64,000 bases of DNA from Spongiactinospora rosea (GTDB taxonomy: Bacteria; Actinomycetota; Actinomycetes; Streptosporangiales; Streptosporangiaceae). The notes under the pieces are model-generated. The model had not been told where the DNA came from. It worked only from the letters and a program-made list of their open reading frames with translations, and did no database searches. The position numbers and the translations under genes are program-made. Below are positions 35,604-43,598 of this stretch, piece after piece. How positions within the stretch are numbered: position 1 is the first letter of the stretch; the number at the start of each line of letters is the position of its first letter. The stretch lies in the NCBI RefSeq assembly GCF_003315795.1, contig NZ_QMEY01000031.1, positions 36,052 to 100,051 of the forward strand. The letters are read 5' to 3'.

Positions 35604-35863
35604 TCCGCAGGCTCTTCTACCTCTCCCTGGGCGCGCTCGCCGCCGTCTGGGTGATGCGCAGGCTGCGCGCCCTGCAACCGGACCACATCGCGCACCGCGC
35701 CGCGGACCGGGTCTCCGGGGCCATGGCCGGGCTGCGCGACTTCGCCGGCGACGCCATGGAGGCGGCGGCCAAGCGCGAGACCGAGCTTCGGGCCCAGTAC
35801 GGCCTCGACACGGGCATCGACCCGACCCTCCCTGCAAACCACTACCTGAAGGACGGCCGCTGA
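35600..35863 (+). CDS. Small conserved membrane protein before alaS
   Basis: 87 residues. An N-terminal hydrophobic segment (about 5-20, FYLSLGALAAVWVM) is followed by an amphipathic helical region ending NHYLKDGR. It matches the small actinobacterial proteins encoded between the DUF948 gene and alaS, but no function is known. ATG 35600 overlaps the upstream stop (ATGA) and alaS starts one base after its stop, so the three are co-translated. Confidence 0.8.
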   Translation: MIRRLFYLSLGALAAVWVMRRLRALQPDHIAHRAADRVSGAMAGLRDFAGDAMEAAAKRETELRAQYGLDTGIDPTLPANHYLKDGR

Positions 35864-35864
35864 C

Positions 35865-38537
35865 ATGGAGTCGGCAGAGATCGCCCGCCGCTTCCTGCGC
35901 TTCTTCGAGGAGCGTGGGCACACCATCGTGCCCTCGGCCAGCCTGGTCGCCGAGGATCCGACGCTGCTGCTCGTCAACGCGGGCATGGTGCCCTTCAAGC
36001 CCTACTTCCTGGGCCAGCGCAAGCCTCCCGCCAACCGGCTCACCACCGCCCAGAAGTGCGTGCGCACCCCCGACATCGACGAGGTCGGCAAGACCACCAG
36101 GCACGCCACCTTCTTCCAGATGCTCGGCAACTTCTCCTTCGGCGACTACTTCAAGGACGGGGCCATCCCGTTCGCCTGGGAGCTGCTGACCCGCTCGGAG
36201 GCCGACGGCGGCTTCGCCTTCCCCGAAGAGCGGCTGTGGGTCACCGTCTTCGAGGACGACGACGACGCCGTCGCGCTGTGGCACGGCAAGGTCGGCGTCC
36301 CGATGGAGCGCATCCAGCGCCGCGGCCTGGCCGACAACTACTGGCACATGGGCGTCCCCGGCCCGGGCGGTCCCTGCTCGGAGATCTACTACGACCGCGG
36401 CCCGGAGTACGGCCGCGAGGGCGGTCCCATCGCCGACGAGAACCGCTACCTCGAAGTCTGGAACCTCGTCTTCATGCAGGCGCAGCTCGCCGAGGTGCGC
36501 AGCAAGGTCGACTTCGACGTCCAGGGCGAGCTGCCGGCCAAGAACATCGACACCGGCATGGGCCTTGAGCGCATGGCGGCGATCCTGCAGGGCGTCGACA
36601 ACATCTACGAGATCGACACCACCTACAAGATCCTGGACCGCGCGGCCGACCTCACCCGCACCCGCTACGGCCGCGACCAGCGCGCCGACGTCAGCCTGCG
36701 CGTGGTCGCCGACCATGTCCGCACCGGCACGATGCTGGTCGCCGACGGGGTGATGCCGGGCAACGAGGGCCGCGGCTACGTGCTGCGCCGCATCCTGCGC
36801 CGCTCGATCCGCAACCTGCGGCTGCTCGGCTCCGGCGACGAGCGCTACATGCACGAGCTGACCGCGGTCGCCATCGACGTCATGGGGCGCCAGTACCCCG
36901 AGCTGGTGGCCGACGCCCCGCAGATCCACGGCGTGATCGACGCCGAGGAGGCGTCCTTCCTGGGCACGCTGCGCACCGGCACCGCGATCTTCGACGTGGC
37001 GGTGGAGGAGACCAAGCGCAAGGGCGGCCAGGTGCTGGCCGGGACCCAGGCGTTCCAGCTCCACGACACCTACGGCTTCCCCATCGACCTCACCCTGGAG
37101 ATGGCCGCCGAGCAGGGCCTGAAGGTCGACGAGGAGGGCTTTCGCCGGCTGATGCGCGAGCAGCGCGAGCGGGCCAAGGCCGACGCCGCCGCCAAGAAGA
37201 CCGGCAACGCCGACATCTCCGTGCTCGGCCAGATCCTGGAGCGCGCGGGCCGGGTCGACTTCCTGGGCTATGACCAGACGGTGGCCGAGAGCGAGGTCGC
37301 CGGCATCATGATCGACGGCGCCGCGGTGCCCGCGGCGGGCGCCGGCTCGGCCGTCGAGATCGTGCTGAGCCGCACCCCGTTCTACGCCGAGGGCGGCGGG
37401 CAGCTCGCCGACCAGGGCGTCATCCGCACCGCCGGGGCCGAGATCGACATCGTGGACGTGCAGTCCCCGCTCGCCGGGCTGATCGTGCACCGGGGCACGG
37501 TGCGCACCGGCGAGGTCCGGGTGGGCGACCAAGCCCAGGCCGAGATCGACGTCGAGCGCCGCCGCGCCATCTCGCGCAGCCACACCGCCACCCACCTGGT
37601 GCACCGCGGCTTCCGCAACGCGCTCGGCGAGACGGCCGCGCAGGCCGGCTCGGAAAACTCGCCGGGCCGCTTCCGGTTCGACTTCACCGCGGCGGGCGCG
37701 GTGCCGCCCAGCGTGCTGCGCGACGTCGAGGACGAGGTCAACGCCGTCCTGATCAACGACCTGGCGGTCAACGCGTTCTACACCACCCAGCGCGAGGCGC
37801 GGGCGATGGGCGCGCTGGCCCTGTTCGGCGAGAAGTACGGCGACGAGGTCCGCATCGTCGAGGTCGGCGACTACTCCCGCGAGCTGTGCGGCGGTACTCA
37901 CGTGGCCAGTTCCGGCCACCTCGGGCTGATCAAGGTGCTCGGCGAGTCGTCCATCGGCGCGGGCGTGCGCCGGGTGGAGGCCCTAGTGGGACTCGACGCC
38001 TTCCGCTTCCTGGCCCGGGAGAGCGTGCTGGTCGCCCAGCTCAGCGAGCAGCTCAAGGCCCGCAGGGAAGAGCTGCCCGAGCGGGTCGAGGGCATCGTCG
38101 GGCGGCTGCGCGCGGCGGAGAAGGAGCTGGAGCGGCTGCGCTCGGCCCAGGTGCTCGCCGTGGCGGGCGAGCTGGCCGCGGGGGCGGCCGACGTCAGCGG
38201 CGCCTCCGTGGTGACCCACCGGGCGCCCGACGGCACCTCCGCCGACGACCTGCGCAAGCTGGCCCTGGATGTACGGGGCAGGTTCCCCGCCGACCGCGCC
38301 GCCGTCGTGGTGATCGCGGGCGTGCCCGCCGAGCGCCCGGTGGTCGTGGCCGCGGTCAACGAGCAGGGCCGCGCGCTCGGCCTGTCGGCGGGCCGCCTGG
38401 TCGGCGTGGCCGCCAAGCAGCTCGGCGGCGGTGGCGGCGGCAAGGACGACGTGGCCCAGGGCGGCGGCGCCCGCCCCGAGTCCATCGGCGACGCCCTCCA
38501 CGCGGTACGCTCCGCGGTGGCCCAGCGGCTCGCGTGA
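35865..38537 (+). CDS. alaS: Alanyl-tRNA synthetase
   Basis: 890 residues. The N-terminal class II aminoacylation domain (FLRFFEERGHTIVPSASLV, KCVRTPDIDEVGKTTRHATFFQMLGNFSFGDYFK), the helical tRNA domain, the editing domain with the zinc ligands HTATH (about 573-577) and CGGTH (about 675-679), and the C-Ala domain (GGGGGGKDDVAQGGG, which includes the glycine loop) are all present. It charges tRNA-Ala and clears mischarged Ser and Gly. ATG 35865 lies one base after the preceding stop. Confidence 0.96.
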   Translation: MESAEIARRFLRFFEERGHTIVPSASLVAEDPTLLLVNAGMVPFKPYFLGQRKPPANRLTTAQKCVRTPDIDEVGKTTRHATFFQMLGNFSFGDYFKDGAIPFAWELLTRSEADGGFAFPEERLWVTVFEDDDDAVALWHGKVGVPMERIQRRGLADNYWHMGVPGPGGPCSEIYYDRGPEYGREGGPIADENRYLEVWNLVFMQAQLAEVRSKVDFDVQGELPAKNIDTGMGLERMAAILQGVDNIYEIDTTYKILDRAADLTRTRYGRDQRADVSLRVVADHVRTGTMLVADGVMPGNEGRGYVLRRILRRSIRNLRLLGSGDERYMHELTAVAIDVMGRQYPELVADAPQIHGVIDAEEASFLGTLRTGTAIFDVAVEETKRKGGQVLAGTQAFQLHDTYGFPIDLTLEMAAEQGLKVDEEGFRRLMREQRERAKADAAAKKTGNADISVLGQILERAGRVDFLGYDQTVAESEVAGIMIDGAAVPAAGAGSAVEIVLSRTPFYAEGGGQLADQGVIRTAGAEIDIVDVQSPLAGLIVHRGTVRTGEVRVGDQAQAEIDVERRRAISRSHTATHLVHRGFRNALGETAAQAGSENSPGRFRFDFTAAGAVPPSVLRDVEDEVNAVLINDLAVNAFYTTQREARAMGALALFGEKYGDEVRIVEVGDYSRELCGGTHVASSGHLGLIKVLGESSIGAGVRRVEALVGLDAFRFLARESVLVAQLSEQLKARREELPERVEGIVGRLRAAEKELERLRSAQVLAVAGELAAGAADVSGASVVTHRAPDGTSADDLRKLALDVRGRFPADRAAVVVIAGVPAERPVVVAAVNEQGRALGLSAGRLVGVAAKQLGGGGGGKDDVAQGGGARPESIGDALHAVRSAVAQRLA

Positions 38538-38997
38538 GCGACAGCAGACGCACCGTGTGCCACATTCCGGCGGCCGGGGGACCGGAGGCACACGGCGCGT
38601 CCGTCCGCATGCGGGGGGATTTCAGACGCGCACGAGGCACGCGGCGGGTTGTGACCCGTGCCTGCGGCAGGCGGCCCTGTACGCGGCGGGACCTCGGTTG
38701 CGGGCGCGGTACGTGGTGTTGTGGGCGGTGGGGTCTCACCCGCGTGTACGGCAGGCGGCTCTGTGCGCGGCGGGGTTTCACCTGCGTGTGCGGTACGTGG
38801 TCTTCCGGGCGTGTGGCTTCCACTCGCGCGCAGGGGACGCGGGCGGCTTCCCCTCGTGCCTGCGGCAGGCGGCCCTGTGCGCGGCGGGGTTTCGCCTGCG
38901 TTTGTGGCACACCGTCTTACGGGCGGCGGGCTTTCGCCTGTGCGCGAGGGGGTTTCACCTCCAGGCGTGGCATGCGGGCCTGCACTCGGGGGGCGGG
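38538..38997 (+). other. Gap between alaS and ruvX carrying a repeat array
   Basis: 460 bp without a recognised gene. The frame of ruvX stays open backwards through the whole stretch into alaS. The only in-frame start shortly after alaS (GTG 38557) has no ribosome site, and ruvX itself has a G-rich site directly before ATG 38998. Most of the gap is filled by the 21-bp repeat array at 38659-38982. Confidence 0.7.
38659..38982 (+). repeat. Degenerate 21-bp (42-bp higher-order) tandem repeat array
   Basis: 324 bp made of 15 units: 14 of exactly 21 bp and one of 30 bp. Alternate units resemble each other, for example TGCGCGGCGGGGTTTCACCT (38764) and TGCGCGGCGGGGTTTCGCCT (38878). This gives a 42-bp higher-order period; GGCAGGCGG recurs at 38666, 38750 and 38864. 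In the ruvX frame the units read as heptads such as CLRQAAL, YAAGPRL, CAAGFHL, CAAGFRL. All length changes are multiples of three. Confidence 0.8.
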
Positions 38998-39471
38998 ATG
39001 AGGCGCGGGGTGCGGCTGGGTGTCGATGTCGGCGCGGTTCGGGTCGGGGTGGCGCGTAGCGATCCCTCGGGGTTGCTGGCCACGCCGGTGGAGACCGTGC
39101 GGGCGGGGAAGGGCGACCTGGCCCGGATCGCGGAGATCGCCGCCGAGTATGAGGTCATCGAGGTCGTGGTGGGGCTGCCCACCTCGCTGTCCGGCCGGGC
39201 CGGTAAGGCGGCCGAGCTGGCCACCGCCTTCGCCCGGCGGCTCGCGGCGCGGCTGGCGCCGGTGCCGGTGCGGCTGTTCGACGAGCGGCTGACCACGGTG
39301 AGCGCGCAGCGCGACCTGCGCGCGAGCGGAGTGCGGGCCAAGAACCAGCGCGAGGTGGTGGATCAGGCCGCCGCCGTCGTACTGTTGCAGGCCGCCCTGG
39401 ACGCCGAGCGGGCCGCGGGCCGGCCGCCCGGAAGGCCCGTCGAGGCGGGGTCCGGAGGCAGCGCTCGTTGA
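38998..39471 (+). CDS. ruvX: RuvX/YqgF family Holliday junction resolvase-like nuclease
   Basis: 157 residues with an RNase H-like fold. The N-terminal VRLGVDVGAVRVGVARSD holds the first acidic residue; VVVGLPTSLSGRAGKAA, RLFDERLTTVSAQRDLR and a C-terminal KNQREVVDQAAAVVLLQ hold the others. The family processes 16S rRNA ends and may act on Holliday junctions. ATG 38998 lies directly after GGGGGGCGGG and gives the normal family length. The order alaS-ruvX-mltG-aroE is standard in actinobacteria. Confidence 0.9.
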   Translation: MRRGVRLGVDVGAVRVGVARSDPSGLLATPVETVRAGKGDLARIAEIAAEYEVIEVVVGLPTSLSGRAGKAAELATAFARRLAARLAPVPVRLFDERLTTVSAQRDLRASGVRAKNQREVVDQAAAVVLLQAALDAERAAGRPPGRPVEAGSGGSAR

Positions 39472-39482
39472 CGGTACCCATC

Positions 39483-39510
39483 GTCCATAACACTTTTCCG
39501 AACTATGGAC
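39483..39510. repeat. 7-bp inverted repeat, operator-like
   Basis: GTCCATA (39483-39489) and TATGGAC (39504-39510) are perfect inverse repeats with a 14-nt spacer, just after the ruvX stop. Confidence 0.5.
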
Positions 39511-39525
39511 TATCAGCGGTTCCTG

Positions 39526-39539
39526 CGGGAAATTTCCCG
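39526..39539. repeat. 14-bp perfect palindrome
   Basis: CGGGAAATTTCCCG, an A/T-centred palindrome in a GC-rich genome, about 77 bp upstream of the TAGAAT hexamer. Operator-like. Confidence 0.5.
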
Positions 39540-39615
39540 GGGAAGGCACCTTCGTGACGGCCTCGGATCCAGACAGGGATGTTCGGCAGGGGGTTCCGGC
39601 ATGGCCTGGCCAGGT

Positions 39616-39621
39616 TAGAAT
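39616..39621 (+). promoter_or_regulatory. -10-like hexamer TAGAAT upstream of mltG
   Basis: TAGAAT in CAGGTTAGAATCACG is a good TANNNT -10. The only -35 candidate at a 16-17-bp spacing is a poor GTTCCG/TTCCGG. Confidence 0.4.
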
Positions 39622-39845
39622 CACGAAATTTCCTGACAAAGAGAGCGAGTCTGTGAGATACCGGGAAGAGTCGCAGAATTACCTCGGGACGAATTGATGT
39701 CCGGTGGGATACCCCCCATCCCGTCGGGGCAGCCGAGCGTACCCGGCACTCCGGGACACCGTTCCGGCCGGCTCGGCCTCGCTACCGGTTCGGCTGATTC
39801 GCTTGACGCCGGGCCGTCCGTACCGGGAGATTGGCCAGCGCACCT

Positions 39846-41006
39846 ATGAACGATCTCGATATGGACTTCCTGCTCGGCACCGATGACGATGACGACCGGT
39901 CGCGGCGCCGCGGCCGGTCCAATGCAGGACGTGCGCGCAAGCGCGGCCGCCGTCGGCGTCGCCGCCGTAACCGCGGCGGCTTCCTGGCGCCGATGCTGGC
40001 GGTGATCATCCTGCTCGGCATCTTCGGCGGCGGTGCCTACTACGGCTACCAGTGGCTGAACGACGTCATGGTGCCCGACGACTTCGTCGGCAAGGGCACC
40101 GGCGAGGTCGTGGTGGAGGTGCGCCAGGGCGCGAGCGCCGCCGAGGTCGCCGCCCTCCTGGAGAAGGAGGGCATCGTGGCCAGCGCGCGGGCGTTCACCA
40201 ACGCCGCCGACGCGGCCGGCAAGAGCGGTTCTCTGCAGCCCGGCGAGTACAAGATGCGCAAGCGCATGGCCGCCGCCGAGGCGGTCACGCTGCTCGACCC
40301 GTCCAAGCGGCTGCTGGCCAAGATCACCATCAGGGAGGGTCTGCGGGTCTCCCAGATCCTCGCCGAGCTGTCCAAGCAGACGAAGATCCCAGTGCGGGAG
40401 TTCGAGGCCGCCGCCAAGGCGCTCGACCTGCCGCGCGCCGCGAAGGGCAAGCTGGAGGGCTACGCTTTCCCGGCGACCTACGAGATCACGCCGAAGATGA
40501 CGCCGACCGAGATCCTCACGAGGATGGTGGACCGCTACGGGGCCGCCGCCGAGCAGGCCGGCATGCAGGAGGCGGCCAAGGACCTCAGGCTGACCCAGCA
40601 CCAGCTGCTCACCATCGCCAGCATCGTGCAGGCCGAGTCCGGCCGGGCGTCCGACATGCCGAAGGTCGCCAGGGTGATCTACAACCGGCTGGCCCAGAAG
40701 CCGCCGATGCGCCTGCAGATGGACAGCACCACCATGTACGGCCTGAACAAGTTCGGCATCGCCGCCAGCAACGCCGAGCTGAAGAGCGAGTCGCCCTACA
40801 ACACCTACCAGATCGACGGCCTGCCGCCCGGCCCCATCAGCAACCCCGGCGACCACGCCATCCAGGCGGCGCTCAACCCGGCGGACGGCGGCTGGCTCTA
40901 CTTCGTCACCACCGACCCCAAGCAGGGCATCACCAAGTTCACCACGAACTACAATGAGTTCCTGCAGTTCAAGGGCGAATTCGAGAAGAACTACCAGGGC
41001 GGATGA
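39846..41006 (+). CDS. mltG: Endolytic murein transglycosylase MltG
   Basis: 386 residues. An acidic then very basic cytoplasmic N-terminus (DDDDDRSRRRGRS, then RKRGRRRRRRRNRGG) and one membrane helix (about 49-70) lead to an extracytoplasmic YceG domain with LQPGEYKM, GYAFPATYEI and the catalytic region LTIASIVQAESG (Glu about 264), then VIYNRLAQKPPMRLQMDST. It cuts nascent peptidoglycan strands. ATG 39846 is preferred over TTG 39831 since GGGAG sits almost on the latter. It overlaps aroE by four bases. Confidence 0.92.
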   Translation: MNDLDMDFLLGTDDDDDRSRRRGRSNAGRARKRGRRRRRRRNRGGFLAPMLAVIILLGIFGGGAYYGYQWLNDVMVPDDFVGKGTGEVVVEVRQGASAAEVAALLEKEGIVASARAFTNAADAAGKSGSLQPGEYKMRKRMAAAEAVTLLDPSKRLLAKITIREGLRVSQILAELSKQTKIPVREFEAAAKALDLPRAAKGKLEGYAFPATYEITPKMTPTEILTRMVDRYGAAAEQAGMQEAAKDLRLTQHQLLTIASIVQAESGRASDMPKVARVIYNRLAQKPPMRLQMDSTTMYGLNKFGIAASNAELKSESPYNTYQIDGLPPGPISNPGDHAIQAALNPADGGWLYFVTTDPKQGITKFTTNYNEFLQFKGEFEKNYQGG

Positions 41007-41851
41007 CACAGGCACCAGGCATGGCGAGGGCGGCGGTGCTCGGCTCTCCGATCGCCCATTCGCTCTCGCCCGTGCTGCACCGGGCGGCTTACGCGGCGCT
41101 CGGCCTGTCCGGCTGGAGCTACCAGGCGATCGAGTGCGACGAGGCGGAGCTGCCCGCCCTGCTGGCGGGCCTCGGGCCGGAATGGGCGGGCCTGTCGCTC
41201 ACCATGCCGCTCAAGCGGGCCGTGCTGCCGTTGCTCGACTCGGTCTCCGACCTGGCCGTCGAGGTGGGCGGGGTGAACACCGTCCTGTTCGACGGCGGCG
41301 GCACGGGCGGCAGGCACGGCGACAACACCGACGTCCACGGCATCGTGGCGGCGCTACGGGAGGCGGGCGTGCGCGCCCCCGGCTCCGCGGCGGTCCTCGG
41401 CGGCGGGGCCACGGCGGCCTCCGCGCTGGCCGCCCTGCGCGACCTCGGTCTGGACACCGCCACGCTGGTGGTCCGCGACCCCGGCCGCGCGGCGGACACG
41501 CTGCGGGTCGCCGACCGGCTCGGCCTCACGCTGTCGGTACGGGGCCTGGACGCCCTTTCCGACATCGCCGCCACCGACCTGGTGATCAGCACACTGCCCT
41601 CCGGGGCGGCCGACCCGCTGGCCGGCGCGCTGGCCGGGGTGCCCGCGTTGCTGGACGTGGCCTACTCGCCGTGGCCGACCGCGGCGGCGGAGGCGGTGGC
41701 CGCCAAGGGCGGCACCGTGGTGAGCGGCTTCGCCATGCTGCTCCACCAGGCGGTGCGCCAGGTGGAGCTGATGACCGGCCGCGGCGACGTCCCCGTCGAG
41801 GCCATGCGCGCCGCGGGCGAGGCGGAGCTGGCGCGCCGGGCCGCGGGATGA
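41003..41851 (+). CDS. aroE: Shikimate dehydrogenase
   Basis: 282 residues. It reduces 3-dehydroshikimate with NADPH in aromatic amino acid synthesis. The substrate site GSPIAHSLSPVLHRAAY, catalytic Lys71 in LTMPLKRAV and Asp110 in GDNTDVHG, and the glycine-rich cofactor loop AAVLGGGATAASAL are intact. ATG 41003 overlaps the mltG stop (ATGA). Confidence 0.95.
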   Translation: MTQAPGMARAAVLGSPIAHSLSPVLHRAAYAALGLSGWSYQAIECDEAELPALLAGLGPEWAGLSLTMPLKRAVLPLLDSVSDLAVEVGGVNTVLFDGGGTGGRHGDNTDVHGIVAALREAGVRAPGSAAVLGGGATAASALAALRDLGLDTATLVVRDPGRAADTLRVADRLGLTLSVRGLDALSDIAATDLVISTLPSGAADPLAGALAGVPALLDVAYSPWPTAAAEAVAAKGGTVVSGFAMLLHQAVRQVELMTGRGDVPVEAMRAAGEAELARRAAG

Positions 41852-42013
41852 TTCTGCCGGTGGCACGCGTTGTGGTAACGTAAGTACTCGATCGGTCCGG
41901 CGTGCCTGCCGGATGCGCAAGCGGAGGTCTTCCTCCCACCTGACCGGCCCTGCGGCCGGCGGGTCAAGGATCACAACCGGATTCGAGTTCCGGAGAGCCT
42001 GTTAGGCTCGGTG

Positions 42014-42047
42014 GCCCCGCATGCGCGACGTGCGGGGCATTTCGTTT
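42014..42047 (+). terminator. Attenuator-like hairpin in the infC leader
   Basis: GCCCCGCA (42014-42021) pairs exactly with TGCGGGGC (42031-42038), followed by ATTTCGTTT. It resembles an intrinsic terminator placed about 100 nt before infC; a second stem TGACCGGCC/GGCCGGcgGGTCA lies at 41941-41966. Together they suggest leader control of the infC-rpmI-rplT operon. Confidence 0.6.
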
Positions 42048-42130
42048 CGCCAGCATCTGGCGTCGCGGTATGGACCCCGGCACGATCGAGCACGTGGCGG
42101 CCGCCCGGAGGCGGCCGAGGATCGTAAACC

Positions 42131-42144
42131 TAGGAGGTCCCATC
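42131..42144 (+). promoter_or_regulatory. infC: Ribosome site and AUC start of infC
   Basis: TAGGAGGT (42131-42138) is a near-perfect Shine-Dalgarno, followed four bases after its GG by ATC (42142-42144). No ATG, GTG or TTG occurs in the right place in frame; the first in-frame ATG (42070) is far upstream of the ribosome site. Confidence 0.7.
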
Positions 42145-42738
42145 AGCGCCGAACCCCGCATCAACGAGCGTATCCGCGTACCTGAGGTCCGCCTCGTCGG
42201 TCCCAACGGTGAGCAGGTCGGCATCGTCTCCATTCACGATGCGCTGAAGCTGGCCCAGGAGGCCGACCTGGATCTGGTGGAGGTCGCGGCTACCGCTCGG
42301 CCGCCTGTGTGCAAGCTCATGGACTACGGAAAGTTCAAGTACGAGTCCGCGATGAAGGCGCGCGAGGCGCGCCGCAACCAGGCGCACACGATCATCAAGG
42401 AGATCAAGCTCCGGCCGAAGATCGACCCGCACGACTACGAGACCAAGAAGGGTCACGTCGTGCGCTTCCTCAAGGCGGGGGACAAGGTCAAGGTCACGAT
42501 CATGTTCAGGGGTCGTGAGCAGTCCCGGCCCGAGCTGGGTTCCCGGCTGCTGCGGCGGCTCGCTGAGGACGTGACGGAGCTGGGCTTCGTCGAGTCGCAG
42601 CCGAAGCAGGACGGCCGTAACATGATCATGGTGATCGGGCCGCACAAGAAGAAGGCCGAGGCCAAGGCCGAAAAGGCGGCCGCCAAGGCCCGACGCGGCG
42701 ATGACGACGCGGCGAACGAGGCTGTCGAGGAAGGTTAG
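42142..42738 (+). CDS. infC: Translation initiation factor IF-3
   Basis: 198 residues from the proposed AUC start (M)SAEPRINERIRVPEVRLVG, which lines up with the N-terminus of mycobacterial IF-3. The N-domain continues to about 75, then the linker with the IF-3 signature KFKYESAMKAREARRNQ and the C-domain KGHVVRFLKAGDKVKVTIMFRGRE. A Lys/Ala-rich tail ends the protein. IF-3 binds the 30S subunit and rejects non-standard start codons, so a rare start allows self-control, as with AUU in Escherichia coli infC. An ATG at 42070 would add 24 residues not found in the family core. Confidence 0.92.
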   Translation: MSAEPRINERIRVPEVRLVGPNGEQVGIVSIHDALKLAQEADLDLVEVAATARPPVCKLMDYGKFKYESAMKAREARRNQAHTIIKEIKLRPKIDPHDYETKKGHVVRFLKAGDKVKVTIMFRGREQSRPELGSRLLRRLAEDVTELGFVESQPKQDGRNMIMVIGPHKKKAEAKAEKAAAKARRGDDDAANEAVEEG

Positions 42739-42873
42739 CCGCCGGTAGGCCCTGCACGGGGGCCACGGCCGCCGACCAAGCCGGGACCGGTACGGTCTCG
42801 ATGTCAGGCATGCCCTTGACTCGGGTCACCGGCCCGGGACATCGGCACGAGGAACGAGGGAGAGACGGCTGTC

Positions 42874-43068
42874 ATGCCGAAGATGAAGACGCACAGCGGT
42901 GCCAAGAAGCGGTTCCGGATGACCGGATCCGGAAAGATCATCCGTCGCCGGGCCAACCGCGCGCACTACAACGAGCACAAGCCGTCCACCCTGACCCGGC
43001 GTCTCGCTCCCGACGTGGTCATGTCCGCCGCGGACACCAAGAAGATCAAGAAGCTGCTCGCAAAGTAA
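42874..43068 (+). CDS. rpmI: Ribosomal protein bL35
   Basis: 64 residues, the usual size. The strongly basic sequence MPKMKTHSGAKKRFRMTGSG with IRRRANRAHYNEHKPS is diagnostic. ATG 42874 follows GAGGGAGAG. It is a 50S component encoded between infC and rplT in the conserved order; the 135-bp gap to infC shows no clear terminator. Confidence 0.97.
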   Translation: MPKMKTHSGAKKRFRMTGSGKIIRRRANRAHYNEHKPSTLTRRLAPDVVMSAADTKKIKKLLAK

Positions 43069-43094
43069 AGCGATTCCCGGGGAGATAGATACAG

Positions 43095-43475
43095 ATGGCA
43101 CGCGTGAAGCGGGCGCTCAACGCCAAGAAGAAGCGCCGGGTCGTTCTCGAACGGGCGAGCGGCTACCGGGGTCAGCGGTCGCGCCTGTACCGCAAGGCCA
43201 AGGAGCAGATGCTCCACTCGATGACCTACGCCTACCGCGACCGCAAGGATCGCAAGGGCCAGTTCCGGCGGCTGTGGATCCAGCGGATCAACGCCGCGGC
43301 CCGGCAGAACGGCATCACCTACAACCGGTTCATCCAGGGCCTGAAGCTCGCGGGCATCGAGGTCGACCGCAAGATCCTCGCCGATCTGGCCGTCACCGAC
43401 GCCCAGACCTTCTCGACGCTGGTCGAGGCCGCGCGCAAGGCGCTGCCCGCCGACGTCAACGCGCCGGTCGCCTGA
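43095..43475 (+). CDS. rplT: Ribosomal protein bL20
   Basis: 126 residues, 50S assembly protein. MARVKRALNAKKKRRVVLER, GYRGQRSRLYRKAKEQ and the C-terminal RQNGITYNRFIQGLKLAGIEVDRKILADLA are typical. GGGGAGATAG precedes ATG 43095. A small GCCGTG/CACGGC hairpin followed by GGTTTCGT at 43537-43560 could end the operon. Confidence 0.97.
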   Translation: MARVKRALNAKKKRRVVLERASGYRGQRSRLYRKAKEQMLHSMTYAYRDRKDRKGQFRRLWIQRINAAARQNGITYNRFIQGLKLAGIEVDRKILADLAVTDAQTFSTLVEAARKALPADVNAPVA

Positions 43476-43598
43476 CGGCGTCACCGTCCGCCGTGATCGC
43501 GCGGCTCCGCGCCGACCCCGCCGAAGGGGCCGCGTGGCCGTGGGGTCACGGCGGTTTCGTATGCACCGACCTGTTCGTCCCAGTGGCGGGGGAGCGCG

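Larger units (their letters stand above)
39472..39845 (+). other. Non-coding leader region upstream of mltG
   Basis: 374 bp, A/T-richer than its flanks, with no credible gene. It holds a dyad at 39483-39510, a 14-bp palindrome at 39526-39539 and a TAGAAT -10-like hexamer at 39616-39621. If transcription starts there, mltG has a leader of about 215 nt, which also contains a GGGAT/ATCCC hairpin near 39710. Confidence 0.6.

Noticed and set aside
34662..37919. Minus-strand open frame of about 1085 codons opposite alaS and rarA
   Set aside because: It is a shadow of alaS: His/Gly/Arg-rich, no family resemblance, and alaS is complete on the other strand.
38557..39471. RuvX with an N-terminal extension of about 147 residues through the repeat array
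   Set aside because: The frame is open, but GTG 38557 has no ribosome site while ATG 38998 has one and gives the normal family length. Kept only as a testable idea.
42070..42141. IF-3 starting at ATG 42070
   Set aside because: It would add 24 residues with no counterpart and would translate through the ribosome site; the AUC start fits both the site and the homologues.
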